Shown one piece after another: positions 36,801 to 51,000 of a DNA stretch of 64,000 bases. The notes beneath the pieces were generated by a model that worked only from the letters and a program-made list of their open reading frames with translations, ran no database searches and was not told where the DNA came from. Each line of letters begins with the position of its first letter. Position 1 is the stretch's first letter. The translations under genes and the position numbers were made by a program. The stretch is from assembly GCA_934047225.1 (NCBI GenBank), contig OW203984.1, positions 7,697,201-7,761,200 on the forward strand. The letters run 5' to 3'. Source of the stretch: Ypsolopha sequella. Taxonomy: Eukaryota; Arthropoda; Insecta; Lepidoptera; Ypsolophidae.

Positions 36801-39800
36801 GACCGCTTTATTTGTCCTGCAATCTTTACGTAAACACATATTACCATGATTTTTTTATATTTTTCGGTCCACCACTTTTGAAGATAAGGAGGGGACATAA
36901 TTTTTTTATGGTTTTTCAAGGATTTCTCGAAATAGATGCAATTAAATATTCCCAAACTATATATTTTTACAGTCAACATTTTAATACCTACAATTTGATA
37001 CCCATATTGTATTTATAAAATATTTTTTAAATTTATTTTCCTTATTTTATATTTCTTATTTGTGCTCAACTTTGTTTAAATCGCTATAGTTTTCCTGTAA
37101 CTGGCCAGTTATGATCTATAATTGATTTTTTTTTCATATTTTCGGAGATAAGGGGGGGGACATATTTTTGTGTTTTTTTTTAAAGATTTCTCGAAACTGG
37201 TGCCAGTAAATATAGTAAAATATTTTACAATCAGCTTTTTAATATCTACAATTTGATACCCATTTTAGGATAATATTTTTTATTTTTCTCTTGGAAATAT
37301 TTTGAACAATTTCAAATTGTTCATATTTTTTTTTACGCCGTGATATGTGGACAAATTAATGCTATTTTTGTGCCAAATTTCATGTCTTTCTTTATCTTCA
37401 ACGGTGCTAAAGTTATGAGGCTGTGACATACGGACAGACGGACGGACAACGGAGTCTCACCATAAAGGTTCCTTTTGTACCTTCTAGGTACTACGGAACC
37501 CTAAAAATGGAAACTATTTGTTATGCATTATGTACACAGATATGTACTATACAATAGTATTATGACATCTATGGTTATGTGACACAGGCACTTATCGGCA
37601 AGTAGTGAAAAGTACACATAAATATATACAGGCTGCTTGGTAATTCGACCTTTTCCTTTAACGGGGTTATACTAGGGATCATTTCCAACAAATAATGCCT
37701 ATCAACTAGGGGTCGAAAATGATGATTTTTTTCAAGTAAAACACGTCGATATTTCAAAAATTACAAAATAAAAAAGGTTTTCTTTCCACTTAAAACCTTT
37801 TAATTCTGTGATTATGGGAATTCAGGGCACGTATTTTTTCTATAAATGATCACTCATCTAGCATTGATCAGAAATATAATAAATAAGTGCTGAGAGAGGA
37901 ATAATTATTTTTTTATTATTTATTTTTGGTTATTAGTCTGAAAGTTTGAAAAATAATATAAAAACCTTCGTAACTCGGAGACCATTCATTTTCGACACCT
38001 AGTTGATAGGACTTAATTCGTTGGAAATGATCTCTAGTATAACCCCTTTCAAGGAATAGGTCGAATTACCAAGCACCCTGTATAAATTTCATTGAAAGTC
38101 ATTGTTTTCCTAGTAGATACCTACTTCCTTTCGTTTGCTGCAATAACAATTGAAATTTAATTAATGCATTGTTTTCACTACGACCTGCGAACCATTGCGT
38201 CCTGATGTACAGTACTCCTAAAGTAATAATGCGCATACAAATCTATAGCCGAGCGACCGGACGTATCACGTGACCGTATTGATTGTATAGAATGTGTAAC
38301 GAAATACGAGCTTTGCCGAACAGTGGCGAAGATGTCGGTCGTGGGCAGATCGTAAAGTATGAAATCGAAAATATTTCACCAAAAGTAAAAAAAATATGTG
38401 CGACGACGAGCGGAGGAGCGTGTTAGGTTTACATGTAAATAAATTTGGAGAGCCCAATTATGATATCATGATAAGACCAATTCTACCATGTGCCCACGAC
38501 AAACGAGTATTGGAGAAGACAAATATGGATTAAATTGTTTGAATTAACTGATGTCAAATTCGTTAAATAAACAAAGTCACTGTTAAGGTTCTACCAAAAA
38601 TCTTTGTAGCTAAGTTTCGTTATCTAGTTGTCCGTTTTCAGTAAGACTCAAAAATAGCTGGGCCGATTGAGCTGAAATTGGGCACGTAGCGTCAGAATTG
38701 CATTGGGACCAAAATAAAGTCGGACTCGCACACAAATGGTTCCGTACCACCACCACACAATACGGATATGGAATCCTAAAAAAATTATAATAATTTAAAA
38801 ATATATATATGCCTTAGCAACACTAAGGCGACAAAAACAAGGCACTATAATAGTAGGTAGCGCCCGACAAACAATTTGGCAACCTCTGGGTGCGGAACCC
38901 AAATTTCCATTATTTGTTGTTTTACTTTAAAGTATGTACTACAATCCGACCATTAAAACTTGTATGTATTACCGTTTTTAACACACAATTGAAACAAATA
39001 ACGTTGAAAAATTGCTACCTTTTAGAGGTTTTTTTATATGGGGACCCACCCCCCTAAGAAGAATTCATTTTTAATTTTTGTTTGCGTTGTAGAAACCATA
39101 GTAACACGTAATCTGTGAAAATTTCAACTGGCTACCTATTACGGCCTATTACCTCTGTGATAGACGGACGGACGGACGGACAGCGAGCGGACGCTTAGTA
39201 GTAGTGTCCCGATTGGCACTCTTCGGGTACGTGATCCTAAAAATGATCGAATTTACAGGCAGACCACATGTGAACTCGTTCGTCGACTACGATAACTTTA
39301 ATGAATGAAAAAAAAAAAAGAAGACTCATTTCTAACAAAGTGTCAGAGAATCAAAAGGGCACAAGGCTCATGATTGGTTCGTACTGTAGTCATGCGACAC
39401 TAGGTCAGCCGTGATTGGCCCACTCAAAGACACAATGAACTCTATTGGAGACGTCGCCACAAAAATTGTGTTCAACACACTTTATTGTGGAGTTATTCTT
39501 TTTTTCGAGAGTGAAACTTTCCAAGAATAAGTGTAATTCTCATTATCTTGATCGCGTTCCCAAACGCATAACTGATGATTGTTTTTCTTTTTTTTTTAAA
39601 TAAATAGTAAATTGTGTCACAAGAGACCAAAATAATGTATTTAGGGCGACAGCGATTGTTTGAATCTAGAGCGAAGCGAAGGATTCTAGAGTAGAATCCT
39701 AAGCGTAGCGAGGGATTCAAAGTACTTTGATCGAGATTAAATTATTTTGGTACCGTGTGACACACTCTGCATTTTATCCCGCTCCATGAGAAAAATAAAT

Positions 39801-42003
39801 AAGAGATGCTTTTAGTATTGACGAATATTGATATTTACATAACCAAATTACAAATTTATATTAATATTAGAGACTTTTTCGCAATTTTGGAAGTTTATTG
39901 TAACTGTTTTGTTGGAAATATCGTTGACTTATTTATCACTTTGATTGAAAATGTTTAATTGAAATTGAAAATGTTTAATTTTATACTTTCTGGTGTTAAT
40001 ATTTCACTTTCACTGCTATAACTCATCATTTATTCAATTTGTGTGAATCAAATTAAAATTGGGTGTAATATTTTGATAAAAAGTAATAAAAAAACGAATA
40101 AAATGTTCCCGCGTATTTTTGAAAAATTTGGTTAAACAATGCCGCGTCGGCAGGCGCGCTTTTTTTATTACCGGCCAGGATTTTGTCGAAGCGTTCAAAC
40201 TTCAATTAAATTCAAAGGTCATTTTGTCACTGTTATTAAGTGCGCCGGAGTGATCCATTTTGCTCGCACTTATCGAGGAATACTTTGCCTCTTTTCGAAT
40301 AGATTGGATAAAAAAGTATTATATGAACTGGATTTATGTCATTACACGACAATAGTTTTATGTCAATTAGGCTTTTCTAGCAAAGTTGTGCATTACTTTG
40401 TAAATTATCCTGCTAAACAACTTTGTAGCGTGTATATATTGTTGTGCATGATCATTTACAAATTAATGCATAAAATAACACCACTGGGCTGCAAAAGCCT
40501 AATTGACATAAAACTATAAACCCAATGCCATAAATCATATTTATTTAATACCTTTTAATAATAATCATTAATAATAATCATAAGTTTTGAGTTTGTAAAC
40601 GCGTTCCGTCGCATCCACTTTAAGAAAATTAAAAAGCTACAATTTACCAGTCGTCGCCAACATCTGCAGTGACATATTAAATTACTGGTTTAATGGGCAC
40701 AATAGTATTCAACCGTTTAAAACTTTTGACCGGTTGGAGACCAAATGCATAACTTCTGATTGCTTTTCTTATTCTTGAATAAATGTGATTTCGTGAATTT
40801 AATTATCATTTAGGCTTTTGTACCACAGTTGTATTATTTTATGCATTACAATGTAAATTAATGTCATCATCATCATATATATAAAAAGAGAAGTCCTGAC
40901 TGACTCACTCACTCATTCACTGACTCATCAACGCACAGCCCAAACCCTTGGACCTAGAAAGCTGAAATTTTGCACAGAGATTCCCTTTGTAATGTAAACA
41001 AGGAATAAGAAAGGATTTTTCGAAATTTCACCTCTAAGAGGGTAAAATAGGGGGTGAAAGTTTGTATGGAAAATAAGTTTGTTTTGTAGTTGAAAAACCA
41101 TAAAAATTGGTTAGAAATAAAAAACGACGTGTTTTAGCCTTTTTGAAAAATCAACCCCTTATGGCAGTAAAAAATTTAGCGCTTTGTTCGGAAAATCATC
41201 CCCTACAGACAAAAATAGAGGAGAAAGGAATTCAAAACAAAGGAGTTAAAACTAAATCAACGCGGGCGAAGCCGCGGGCAAAAGCTAGTAATCCATAAAA
41301 TTACTGTATTGTATAATTTTCTTTTTTTCTTTCTCGTCCAGTACCACTAGGTGGAAACGTCAAAGGGCGCCAAGGCAAGCGCCGGCCGGCGGTTGGCGCG
41401 GCCAACGAGTCTGGAGCGACGGTCGGGAAGAAAGGCCGATCAGCCGATCTTAGCGCCTTGAAACTACCTTCTCATGGCTACCCTACCGAGCACCCGTTCA
41501 ATAAGGACGGGTACAGGTACATCCTGGCTGAACCTGACAGCAACGCGCCTTTTCGGCAGGTAAGGAGTGGTGATTAGGGCGAACCTCAGATCAAACGAGA
41601 ATTGCCTTACGCTAATTATTCGTGTTCAGAGGTCTCTACGTTTCCTCCAACTTATTTTACGTACATTAACACAGAAACTATAATTGCGGCGCACGTAAAA
41701 AGGGGGCAGCGTTTTATTTTTACGAAGGCTTTCGTTGTAACTATTAAAAACAAATGGTTACCAAAATGAAAGGTTGTCGATTGAATGTTGGTTTCAAAGT
41801 TTAGAAGCCTAGAATGCCAATAATACTAAGATTAATTAAGTATAAGGACAGATCGACTTCCATGAATTTATTTCGCGATACGCGACATGCTTCGAATTCC
41901 GAATTCAATTTCAACCGAGCGAGGGTCTGTTGTTAGCGGACGAAGTCCCTGCTAACCACAGACCCTCGCTCGCTTGAAAACGAATTCGGAAGGAATTCGA
42001 AAC

Positions 42004-42039
<36 letters not shown>

Positions 42040-45000
42040 TCTTTATTGAAACAAACATTTACATATTTTTACATGGTCTCTAGTCCCTACACTAGGATTC
42101 CCTTTATGCTGTAGGTAACTAGCCTCTAACGCTCAGTACATTTTCTAATAAGTTTAGTTCAATAAAATAGAATTTAGATAATTGAGATACATTTTAGAAA
42201 TTGATTTTTCAATAAAAAATAAAAACAAAAACGAAAACAAGACACTTATGTACACTTTCAAACTTATCTAAGAAACAACTTATTCTATTATATAATTGTG
42301 GTGTATGTGTGTGTGGTGGGTGTGTGAGGGTGTGTGATTATGTGTGATTGTCTGTAAGGTGTACGAAAGAGGATGTGCAGGTATGCGAGGGTTTGGATGT
42401 GAATGTCACGTATCGCGAAATAAATTCATGGAAGTCAATCCGTCCTTATACTTAATTATGAATTCAACTTACAATATTTACACACCTAAAAAATACTAAG
42501 ATTGTTTATTTTTCAAGGCCAGTCGTCTTCGTTCCTACCGCAAACCCCGTCAATCCTGCCCTTCCACAAGTGTTCATGAACATGTTCTTCTGGTACTCTT
42601 GTTTAGATCTCTTTGTAGTTAACCAGTATGTTTTGTAGTAAGACTTAGAATCAGTCATCCGTAAGATTTGTTTCATCCATCCATCAGCCTAGTTCGTCCA
42701 CTGCTGGACATAAGCCTTTCCAGGACTTTGCCACTCCCGGCGGTCATCCTGGAAGAGTTGCCCATACTCATACTTGCTGGGCAGGTGGGTTGGTAAGCGC
42801 GGTGCCGGAACCCTCCTAACAGTGACGCCGCTGCCCGTCACCAATCTGTTCCATATAACGCCCGGCTATTAGGGATGGATATACCGCCATCCATCGGTCC
42901 GAGGCATGGTGGGCCTCCTATGGTTTTTTGCTTGTGAGCTGTCCTCTTACTCTCCCCCGAATTACTTCGAAGGGGTTTCCAAGTAAGATGGTGGTACCTC
43001 CACAGTCGAGCCCGGCATCAGCTCTACCACCTACCAAAATTTGTTTGATAAAGTTTAACTTTAGGATTCTTATTTCTCAGCTAGTTTCAAGGGCTTTTAA
43101 GAAATATCTCGGAAACTCTCCCTATATATTTAAACTGAATTCCGATAAGGTGAAACTAGTTGAGAAATAAGAAGCATTTTGTGAAACGGTACAAGTGTTT
43201 TATTAAGTCACTAGCTTTTGCCCGTGGTTTCGCTCGCGTGAAAGTGTTCTTCAATCAATTTGTTTTCGCAAGATACAAATAATAATCAATACCCCTTATA
43301 ACCTATGTGTTGACCAGGGTCACTACGATGACAAAAAGAAAACCGCATCCAAATCTGTTGAGTGGTTCTCAAGTTAAAATGGAACATACGCACAAACAGA
43401 CAAAAATCCCAAGATTTTTAGTTTTCGCCTTAGTACAATACTGATTATTTAAAAATTCAAATAAATATACACGACTTTTTTACTAATTTTAAAACCCTAG
43501 CTCCCTACAAACTGAAATTCAAGGCAATCGCTACAGTAGTTTAAACTTATTTGGGGGTCGACGGACTTTACAACATCGTAGAGTTACAAACCTTTTTTTT
43601 TTGACGAAATTCGTATTTGACCAAAGATTTCAAAAGTAAAGATAAGCCCTTACCGTACTATGACAGCACCAAAATGTTTCCATCTTTAAATGGGTGACGC
43701 TCACACAGTGATAGTTGGACGCCTTAAGTGCACTTAAAGTAAATCATTTTAACAACTTTAGTGATATGATCAGTTTGCTGACCGTAGGTAGACAGATTGC
43801 GCACTCATAAGTGTGCGCGTATCGGCATTATGTTAACGCACGTATTCAAAAATAATGCAATAGATTTTAGGTGCCAGGAATCATCTAAACTTTTGAAATC
43901 TTTGTATTTGACCACATCTCATACCACACTCCGACCTTACCTGACAACTCATCTTATCATTTCATAATAGTTAGTATACCATTTGGGTTGTTTGTGAAAC
44001 AGGGGTTTTCACCAAACTAACACCGATTTTCCAGGAATTCGACGAAAGCAACGAGTGGTCCGGCAAACCCATCCCGGGATGGCTGTACCGGTCGCTTTGT
44101 CCCGGGATAGTTTTACTGGCTCTTCACGATAGAGCTCCACAGTTGAAGATATCTGAAGACAGGCTCGCCGTGACGGGAGAGAAGGGATATAGTATGGTGC
44201 GAGCCACGCATGGTTAGTTTATTTATTTTTTAATGCAAGTGCTCGTAAAGGCCCACTTTTTATGCATCAAAACCGAACAGAAAGTCGATTATTTTGCCCT
44301 AGGGCTTTACTATTATTTTTTTTTAAATTTATTTGCAATGGTTGGCTAACCTGCAGCCTTTCCTGTGTACCATAGATGTTGTACTTTTTTTTCCACTGTT
44401 TAACGGCTCTGGATACAGTCCTTTTGAGCCAAATATAATTTAAAGTTCACAAGATTATATTTGTTTTCATTTCCTCACACTATGCATTGAAAAACGTAGT
44501 ATGATACACGGGCGTAAAAGCGATAAATTACTCGGTTACGTTTAACTCGTAATTTATTCCTTTGCGCCCTTGTAGCATAAACCTCTATTGTACATGACTT
44601 TCTCAGCGCTTACAACTCGCGTATTGTAAAAAGAATACGTCTGAAGCTAGCCGAGGATGAGTTTACGCATGTATACAGTCGCGCATAAAAGTGCTTGCGG
44701 TCACTACAAGCTGATACAAGGTGATATTGCATAATTATTCAACCTAATGAGGTAAGTACGAGTAGGTACATAATGTGTAGGAAACTACAGTCTAGAAACA
44801 GTCTAGAAAAAACCTATTTCGCTATACAATTTTTATTTAAAACTGACAACATAATTGCACTGTGTCAAACTTGTGTTTCTATCGTCTTTCTCATATAACA
44901 CAATACATCGTAAATCATCTTTCTTTCTTTTCTGTGTAAAACCATCACGTTCAAAATCAATATACTTTTGTGTGCGACTGTACTTTGAGAGCAAAATGGA

Positions 45001-48000
45001 CGCTTGAACGCAGCACAGCAAACAAACGTCGACTCGAAATCGCGAAATGTGCGGGAAACAAACAGCCAATAGCTTAGGGGGCGGGGCCGTGCGGCGGAGA
45101 TATTTGGGTATATCCCCCGGTTCCCCCGTCGCGCCCTACTCCTTACCGCCAAAGAGACCGATAATCGTGTTGTGCGCAGGTTCATTGCCTAACTTCAGAC
45201 GTATTCTTTTTACAATACGCGAGCTGTACCACTGAATTATGCGGTACAGCTAATTTCTTATCTATCACTAAAACAATAGTAAAACGATCGATCGCAGTCC
45301 AGGACGATTATGGCAAGTGCGAAAAAAATTGCTACGACAGATTTCGAGTGATTTTCTTCGGAAATTATTGATTTTTATGCTTTCGCAATTTTTGCGCACG
45401 CGCCATGAGGCCGCCCGCAGTCTCGACAAAGATAGCGATCACAATCCTACCGATTTCGGTAGTTACCTTATAAAAAAACAAATTTTAACGGTCTTTTCTA
45501 GTCTCTACCGTCAAACTATCGACTGAAATCGAAAGCGATTCGCTTCCGATTTCAGTCAATAGTTTAGAGTCTAAACTTTACACGATAGACAAAAAAAAAT
45601 TATCTACCAACGACCGAAATCATTAGGATAGCGACTACTATCTTTGTCGTGACTGCAGGCCCAGACCGTGAGTCGGATCCACCTAACGGATCTATAATTA
45701 TGAAGTTCCGCTTCCGCTTTCTTAAGGATCTAGGGTTCTTTGGAAGAAATTAGGTCTGTCCTTATATTGAAAAAAATACATTGTTTTGTTGCTCTTTTAT
45801 TAAGTCAACGTACTTATAAGCAATGTCTAAAGGGGCTGCACAATGCTAACATTCAGTTCTGCTCACTTTTGTTTTTAAACTGTCTATGCTCTTATCAGAT
45901 GCCGCGCACGCAAACTTCAGTTATTTTGAAATCACGGCTACATTTGATCATTAATTATAATTTCTTTATGTAATTAAGATGTTTTTTTTTTAGTTAGTAT
46001 CTGCGTGTGTTGGTTTTCATTTCAATCGGTTTTGAAATATGGAAACTGAATCGCTTATTTTGTGAATTTCATGCTTTTTTAAGAGTCATATAATTAAAAG
46101 AAGATCGAAAGTCTGTTTACTTATAAAGTGTAATTAATAATAATTGTCTTGAGTCAAACAACACGACATATTTTTTCCAAATTTTTCGTCTACATTGACG
46201 GAACTGAATCCAATGCAATACTGATGTTTAGCATTGTAGAGTGTATATGATATAAACTTTTGTTTTGAAAAATATATAGTTTCCAACCTATTTTTTTTTG
46301 TTTTTAAACGTTCCGCAGAAAAACACGGTTAAGGGATCGACTTGATTTCATAAAATAAGTAATAGAAATCATAGAAATTAAAGTAATAGAAGTTAATTTA
46401 CTTAAATTCAATATTTTTTTGCTTACAAAATATTTCAGTATCAGCTAAGGACACTCCAATTTTTGTTTCGCTGCGTGATTATTAGTATTACGCGTCCAAG
46501 AAAAAAAAGCTAATGCGCCAAAATACAATCGCCTCTGTTAAAAGCAAATAAATGAAGTCTTTGCCATTGGACTTATTGTGCTGGACGGGTAATAAAAAAA
46601 GTTACTAAGGTTGGCCATCCTCTCAAAGTCGGCTGCTGATGCTAAGGGGTAGACAGACATCAATGCTTCGTTGAAAAGGAACCCTAACAAAGAGCATGAG
46701 AGTTAAAATTGCCCTCTGAGTATTCCTGGACAGAGGTAAGAACCTCAATCCTTATTTTCAGGTGTAAGCCGCGGCTCATGGTACTGGGAAGCCATCGTAG
46801 AAGAGATGCCAGAAGGCGCTGCGACAAGACTTGGCTGGGGACGCCGCTACGCTAACCTGCAGGCTCCACTGGGTTACGACAAGTTCGGATACTCTTGGCG
46901 CAGTCGCAAAGGCACCAGGTTAGAGATATAGAAAAACTTTTGAAAGAACGCGAAAGAAAAAGATCCCTTCACCATGCTTCTTGACGAGTAGGTATTAGAA
47001 AAATATATAGTAAAGTGAGTTCTGAACACGTCTTAATACATCGTGTATATATATCCCAGTATCCCATCCGCGTTTATGGAAACCCTTCAAGTATTCAGAA
47101 CCCCAGTACATCTGAGCTGCGAGAGCGTTTAAGCAATTGAACGCGTAGTTTGATGGATTAAATGCTACCCTGCTTTTAGTTCTGTATTGCGGGAGGCTTT
47201 ACAAACGCAATTCTAGCGTTATGGATATAAATTCCTACCGTTACTCAGATAAGTATACCCTCCTTTTCGTTATGTAATGCGGGAGGCTTTACAAACGCAA
47301 TTCTAGCGTTATGGATATAAATTCCTACCGTTACTCAGATAAGTATACCCTCCTTTTCGTTATGTAATGCGGGAGGCTTTACAAACGCAATACTAGCGTT
47401 ATGGATATAAATTCCTACCGTTACTCAGATAAGTATACCCTCCTTTTCGTTATGTAATGCGGGAGGCTTTACAAACGCAATACTAGCGTTATGGATATAA
47501 ATTCCTACCGTTACTCAGATAAGTATACCCTCCTTTTCGTTATGTAATGCGGGAGGCTTTACAAACGCAATACTAGCGTTATGGATATAAATTCCTACCG
47601 TTACTCAGATAAGTATACCCTCCTTTTCGTTATGTAATGCGGGAGGCTTTACAAACGCAATACTAGCGTTATGGATATAAATTCCTACCGTTACTCAGAT
47701 AAGTATACCCTCCTTTTCGTTATGTAATGCGGGAGGCTTTACAAACGCAATACTAGCGTTATGGATATAAATTCCTACCGTTACTCAGATAAGTATACCC
47801 TCCTTTTCGTTATGTAATGCGGGAGGCTTTACAAACGCAATACTAGCGTTATGGATATAAATTCCTACCGTTACTCAGATAAGTATACCCTCCTTTTCGT
47901 TATGTAATGCGGGAGGCTTTACAAACGCAATACTAGCGTTATGGATATAAATTCCTACCGTTACTCAGATAAGTATACCCTCCTTTTCGTTATGTAATGC

Positions 48001-51000
48001 GGGAGGCTTTACAAACGCAATTCTAGCGTTATGGATATAAATTCCTACCGTTACTCAGATAAGTATACCCTCCTTTTCGTTATGTAATGCGGGAGGCTTT
48101 ACAAACGCAATACTAGCGTTATAGATATAAATTCCTACCGATACTTATCCTAAAATTTAGCTTATAGGTTTAACAGAATACGCTCGGTAAGGACTTCTAT
48201 GTAAACGAAGCGAAGCGAAGATTAAAGAAATAATTTGAATTGCATAATAAATAATAATAAATAAAATGTAATAAAAACTTATGACAGTGTAATCATAAAA
48301 CTTTTAACATTAGGCGGATCAACAAGTTGTTAACAACAAAATTGTTGAGCATTAGGCACATTCTTGCTTGTTTTTAAATAATTAATGCATTTTTGGAGGA
48401 GGTTTCCCGGTACAGATGTCGTTTTAAAATTGACAAAGCGGTAACGAAACTAATTTAAATCAAAACAAACAACATAGAGATGCGCATGATATCGCTCTCT
48501 CTCTCTTTGCACGTGCCGTTTGCAATCTGAGATCGGGGAGCATAGCACAGAAATCCCTCCCGCGTATCAGATCAAGTACTTTTATGCTTTCTAGGGATCT
48601 GAGTAGAGGAAGCTTTTTAATTATCAAGTCTTGATTACTATACTGGAATCAATACCCAAATCCAGATCGTTCGCAACTCTGAATACCGGAATGGATTAAG
48701 GTAACTTTCTGTGAATTAATGCTAGTAAACCCTCCCGCAGCTCAGAATTACTGGGGTTCTGAATACTGGAAGGGTTTCCATATACGCTATCCCATCCCAT
48801 CCCACTATCCCACTAATCGCATCCCATCCCCAAACTATCTCATCTTCTCATCCCATCTCACTAATATTATAAGTTTGGATGGATGGATGTTTGTTGCTCC
48901 TTCACGCCGTACCTACTGAACCGATTGGGCTGAAACTTTTGCACAAATGTAGTTCTAGACCTGAAATATGACATAGGCTACTTTTTATCCCATAAATCAG
49001 TTGCCATGGGATGGCAATGGGGTGTCAAGTTCCTGTAGAAAAGTGATATACTGTTACTCCTTCACGCCGTACCTACTGAACCGATTGGGCTGAAACTTTT
49101 GCATAAATGTAATTCTAGACTTGGAATAGGACATAGGCAAATTTTTATCCCATACAAACTTAATTACTCGGGCGTAGCCGCGGGCAAAAGATAGTTATTT
49201 TATAAACAGCGGTAATTCAGTCGGTAGGACGCCAGATTCACAACTTTGAGACCCTGTGGTTTGAATCCTGCCCGGCCAACTGGACCAATGAGTTTATTAG
49301 TGGGGTGGGGTACCAAGTAAAATTTCACATCTGGATCTTTGGATCCAGATAGTACACGAGTAGACGAAATTAAAAAGCCCGGGACACAAATATTCCTGGC
49401 CCCCTGGCGGATTTGGCAGCATAGATTTCCCTTTTACGATCTTCCCACGACATATATACGTGCCGGAAGCACGAGATAAGGCTCACCTCCTATTGCGTTA
49501 GGACGTAAAAATCATCGCTAAATATTCCACACTACAATTGGAAACACCTCTGACACCCCTCGGAGATAATTGGTGATGATGTTCGTCAAAAAAATAAAAT
49601 GTTAAAATTTACTAAAAGCAATAGAATGTAGACGAGGCGTTACTCAGCCTGTACAGAGGGCCTACTCCGAAGTGACAAAATTCGATCGAATATCGTTCGG
49701 TCGTATATCCATCTCTATCACACTCTCTATGCGTGCGTCAGAGATGGACGTATGGTCAAACGATAAACGATCGACCGAATCTTCTTGGGAGTGCCAGGCC
49801 AGGGACTTCCGCAATATCTACGGCAGTCGGTAACGGGTGAAAGACTCATACTGCGCAACTGCCTGTAACTAATCTCCTGGTACGGCATTTCATGACGTCA
49901 TACCGGGACACGAGTCGCTTGGCGGCGTGGTTTCGTGATCAGGGTGCCTACGGTGGTTTCGTGACCAGGATGCCTACCGTGGTTTCGTGATCAGGCTGCT
50001 TACCGTGGTTTCGTGATCAGGGTGCCTACCGTGGTTTCGTGATCAGGGTGCCTACCGTGGTTTCGTAATCAGGGTGCCTACTGTGGTTTCGTGATCAGGG
50101 TGTCTACCGTGGTTTCGTGATTAGGGTGCCGAAGCCTACCTCTATATGTATAAAGAAGAAAAAAGTCGCAGCCGCTAAAGCTAGTCTATAAACCATCTTA
50201 CTTTCCGTAATTTCAGGTTCCACGAATCTAGAGGGAAGCATTACAGTCCGGGGTACGGCGAGGGCGACACCCTCGGTTTCCTCATTGTTTTACCAGAAAG
50301 TGTCACTACCAAGTACACCCCGAATACTTACAAAGACAGGGTAAGTTCACCTCATCGTTCAATGCCGAATGGCGTATTGATGACGTCAGCATTTATATTA
50401 TAGTAGTAAAGTGGCTTGGGCTGTATTTTAAGGCGTTATGACATGCGAAAGAGCAACCACTTTAGTAAAAGAAATCATTTCTTACTTGCTAGAATAAGTA
50501 TTGAAAATCTACTCAACTAAATGTCTAGAAATAGCAATGAACTATTTTTGCATAAAAGTAAGATTTTTTTTTTCTAAATTGGCAGCTCTTTCGCGTATTA
50601 TAATGCCTTAAGATTACCGTTACCGGACGGATACAAGCGCCAAATTGGGTATGAAGATACCTTAGGGTGTACTGACAAGAGTTAGAAAAAAAAGTGTTTT
50701 TTATCTTTTCAGGTTTCGTTTTACTTTATTATTTTTCTTAAAAACGAACTAAAAATTAATAGATAGTAAAAAAATACTGTTATTTTTTAATTACTGGTTT
50801 AGGAAAAATAATAAAAACCATAAGGCACTATATGCTGCAGAAGTGCTGCTATTTTAGAAAAAAAAACATTATTTACTTACTAGAATAATTATTGAAAATC
50901 TGCTCAAGTATATGTGTAGATATAGCAATGAACTAATTTTAAATTGTTGTCTTTGATGAGCTATAATTTTAACTTATGCCAAAAGCAGCTGTTATTAGCA

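Noticed and set aside
40139..40519. 126-codon ORF in ash2 intron 4
   Set aside because: No recognisable domain, and no splice or repeat evidence links it to a gene.
44865..45185. 106-codon minus ORF in ash2 intron 6
   Set aside because: Lies wholly within an inverted-repeat element, overlaps another ORF and has no motif.
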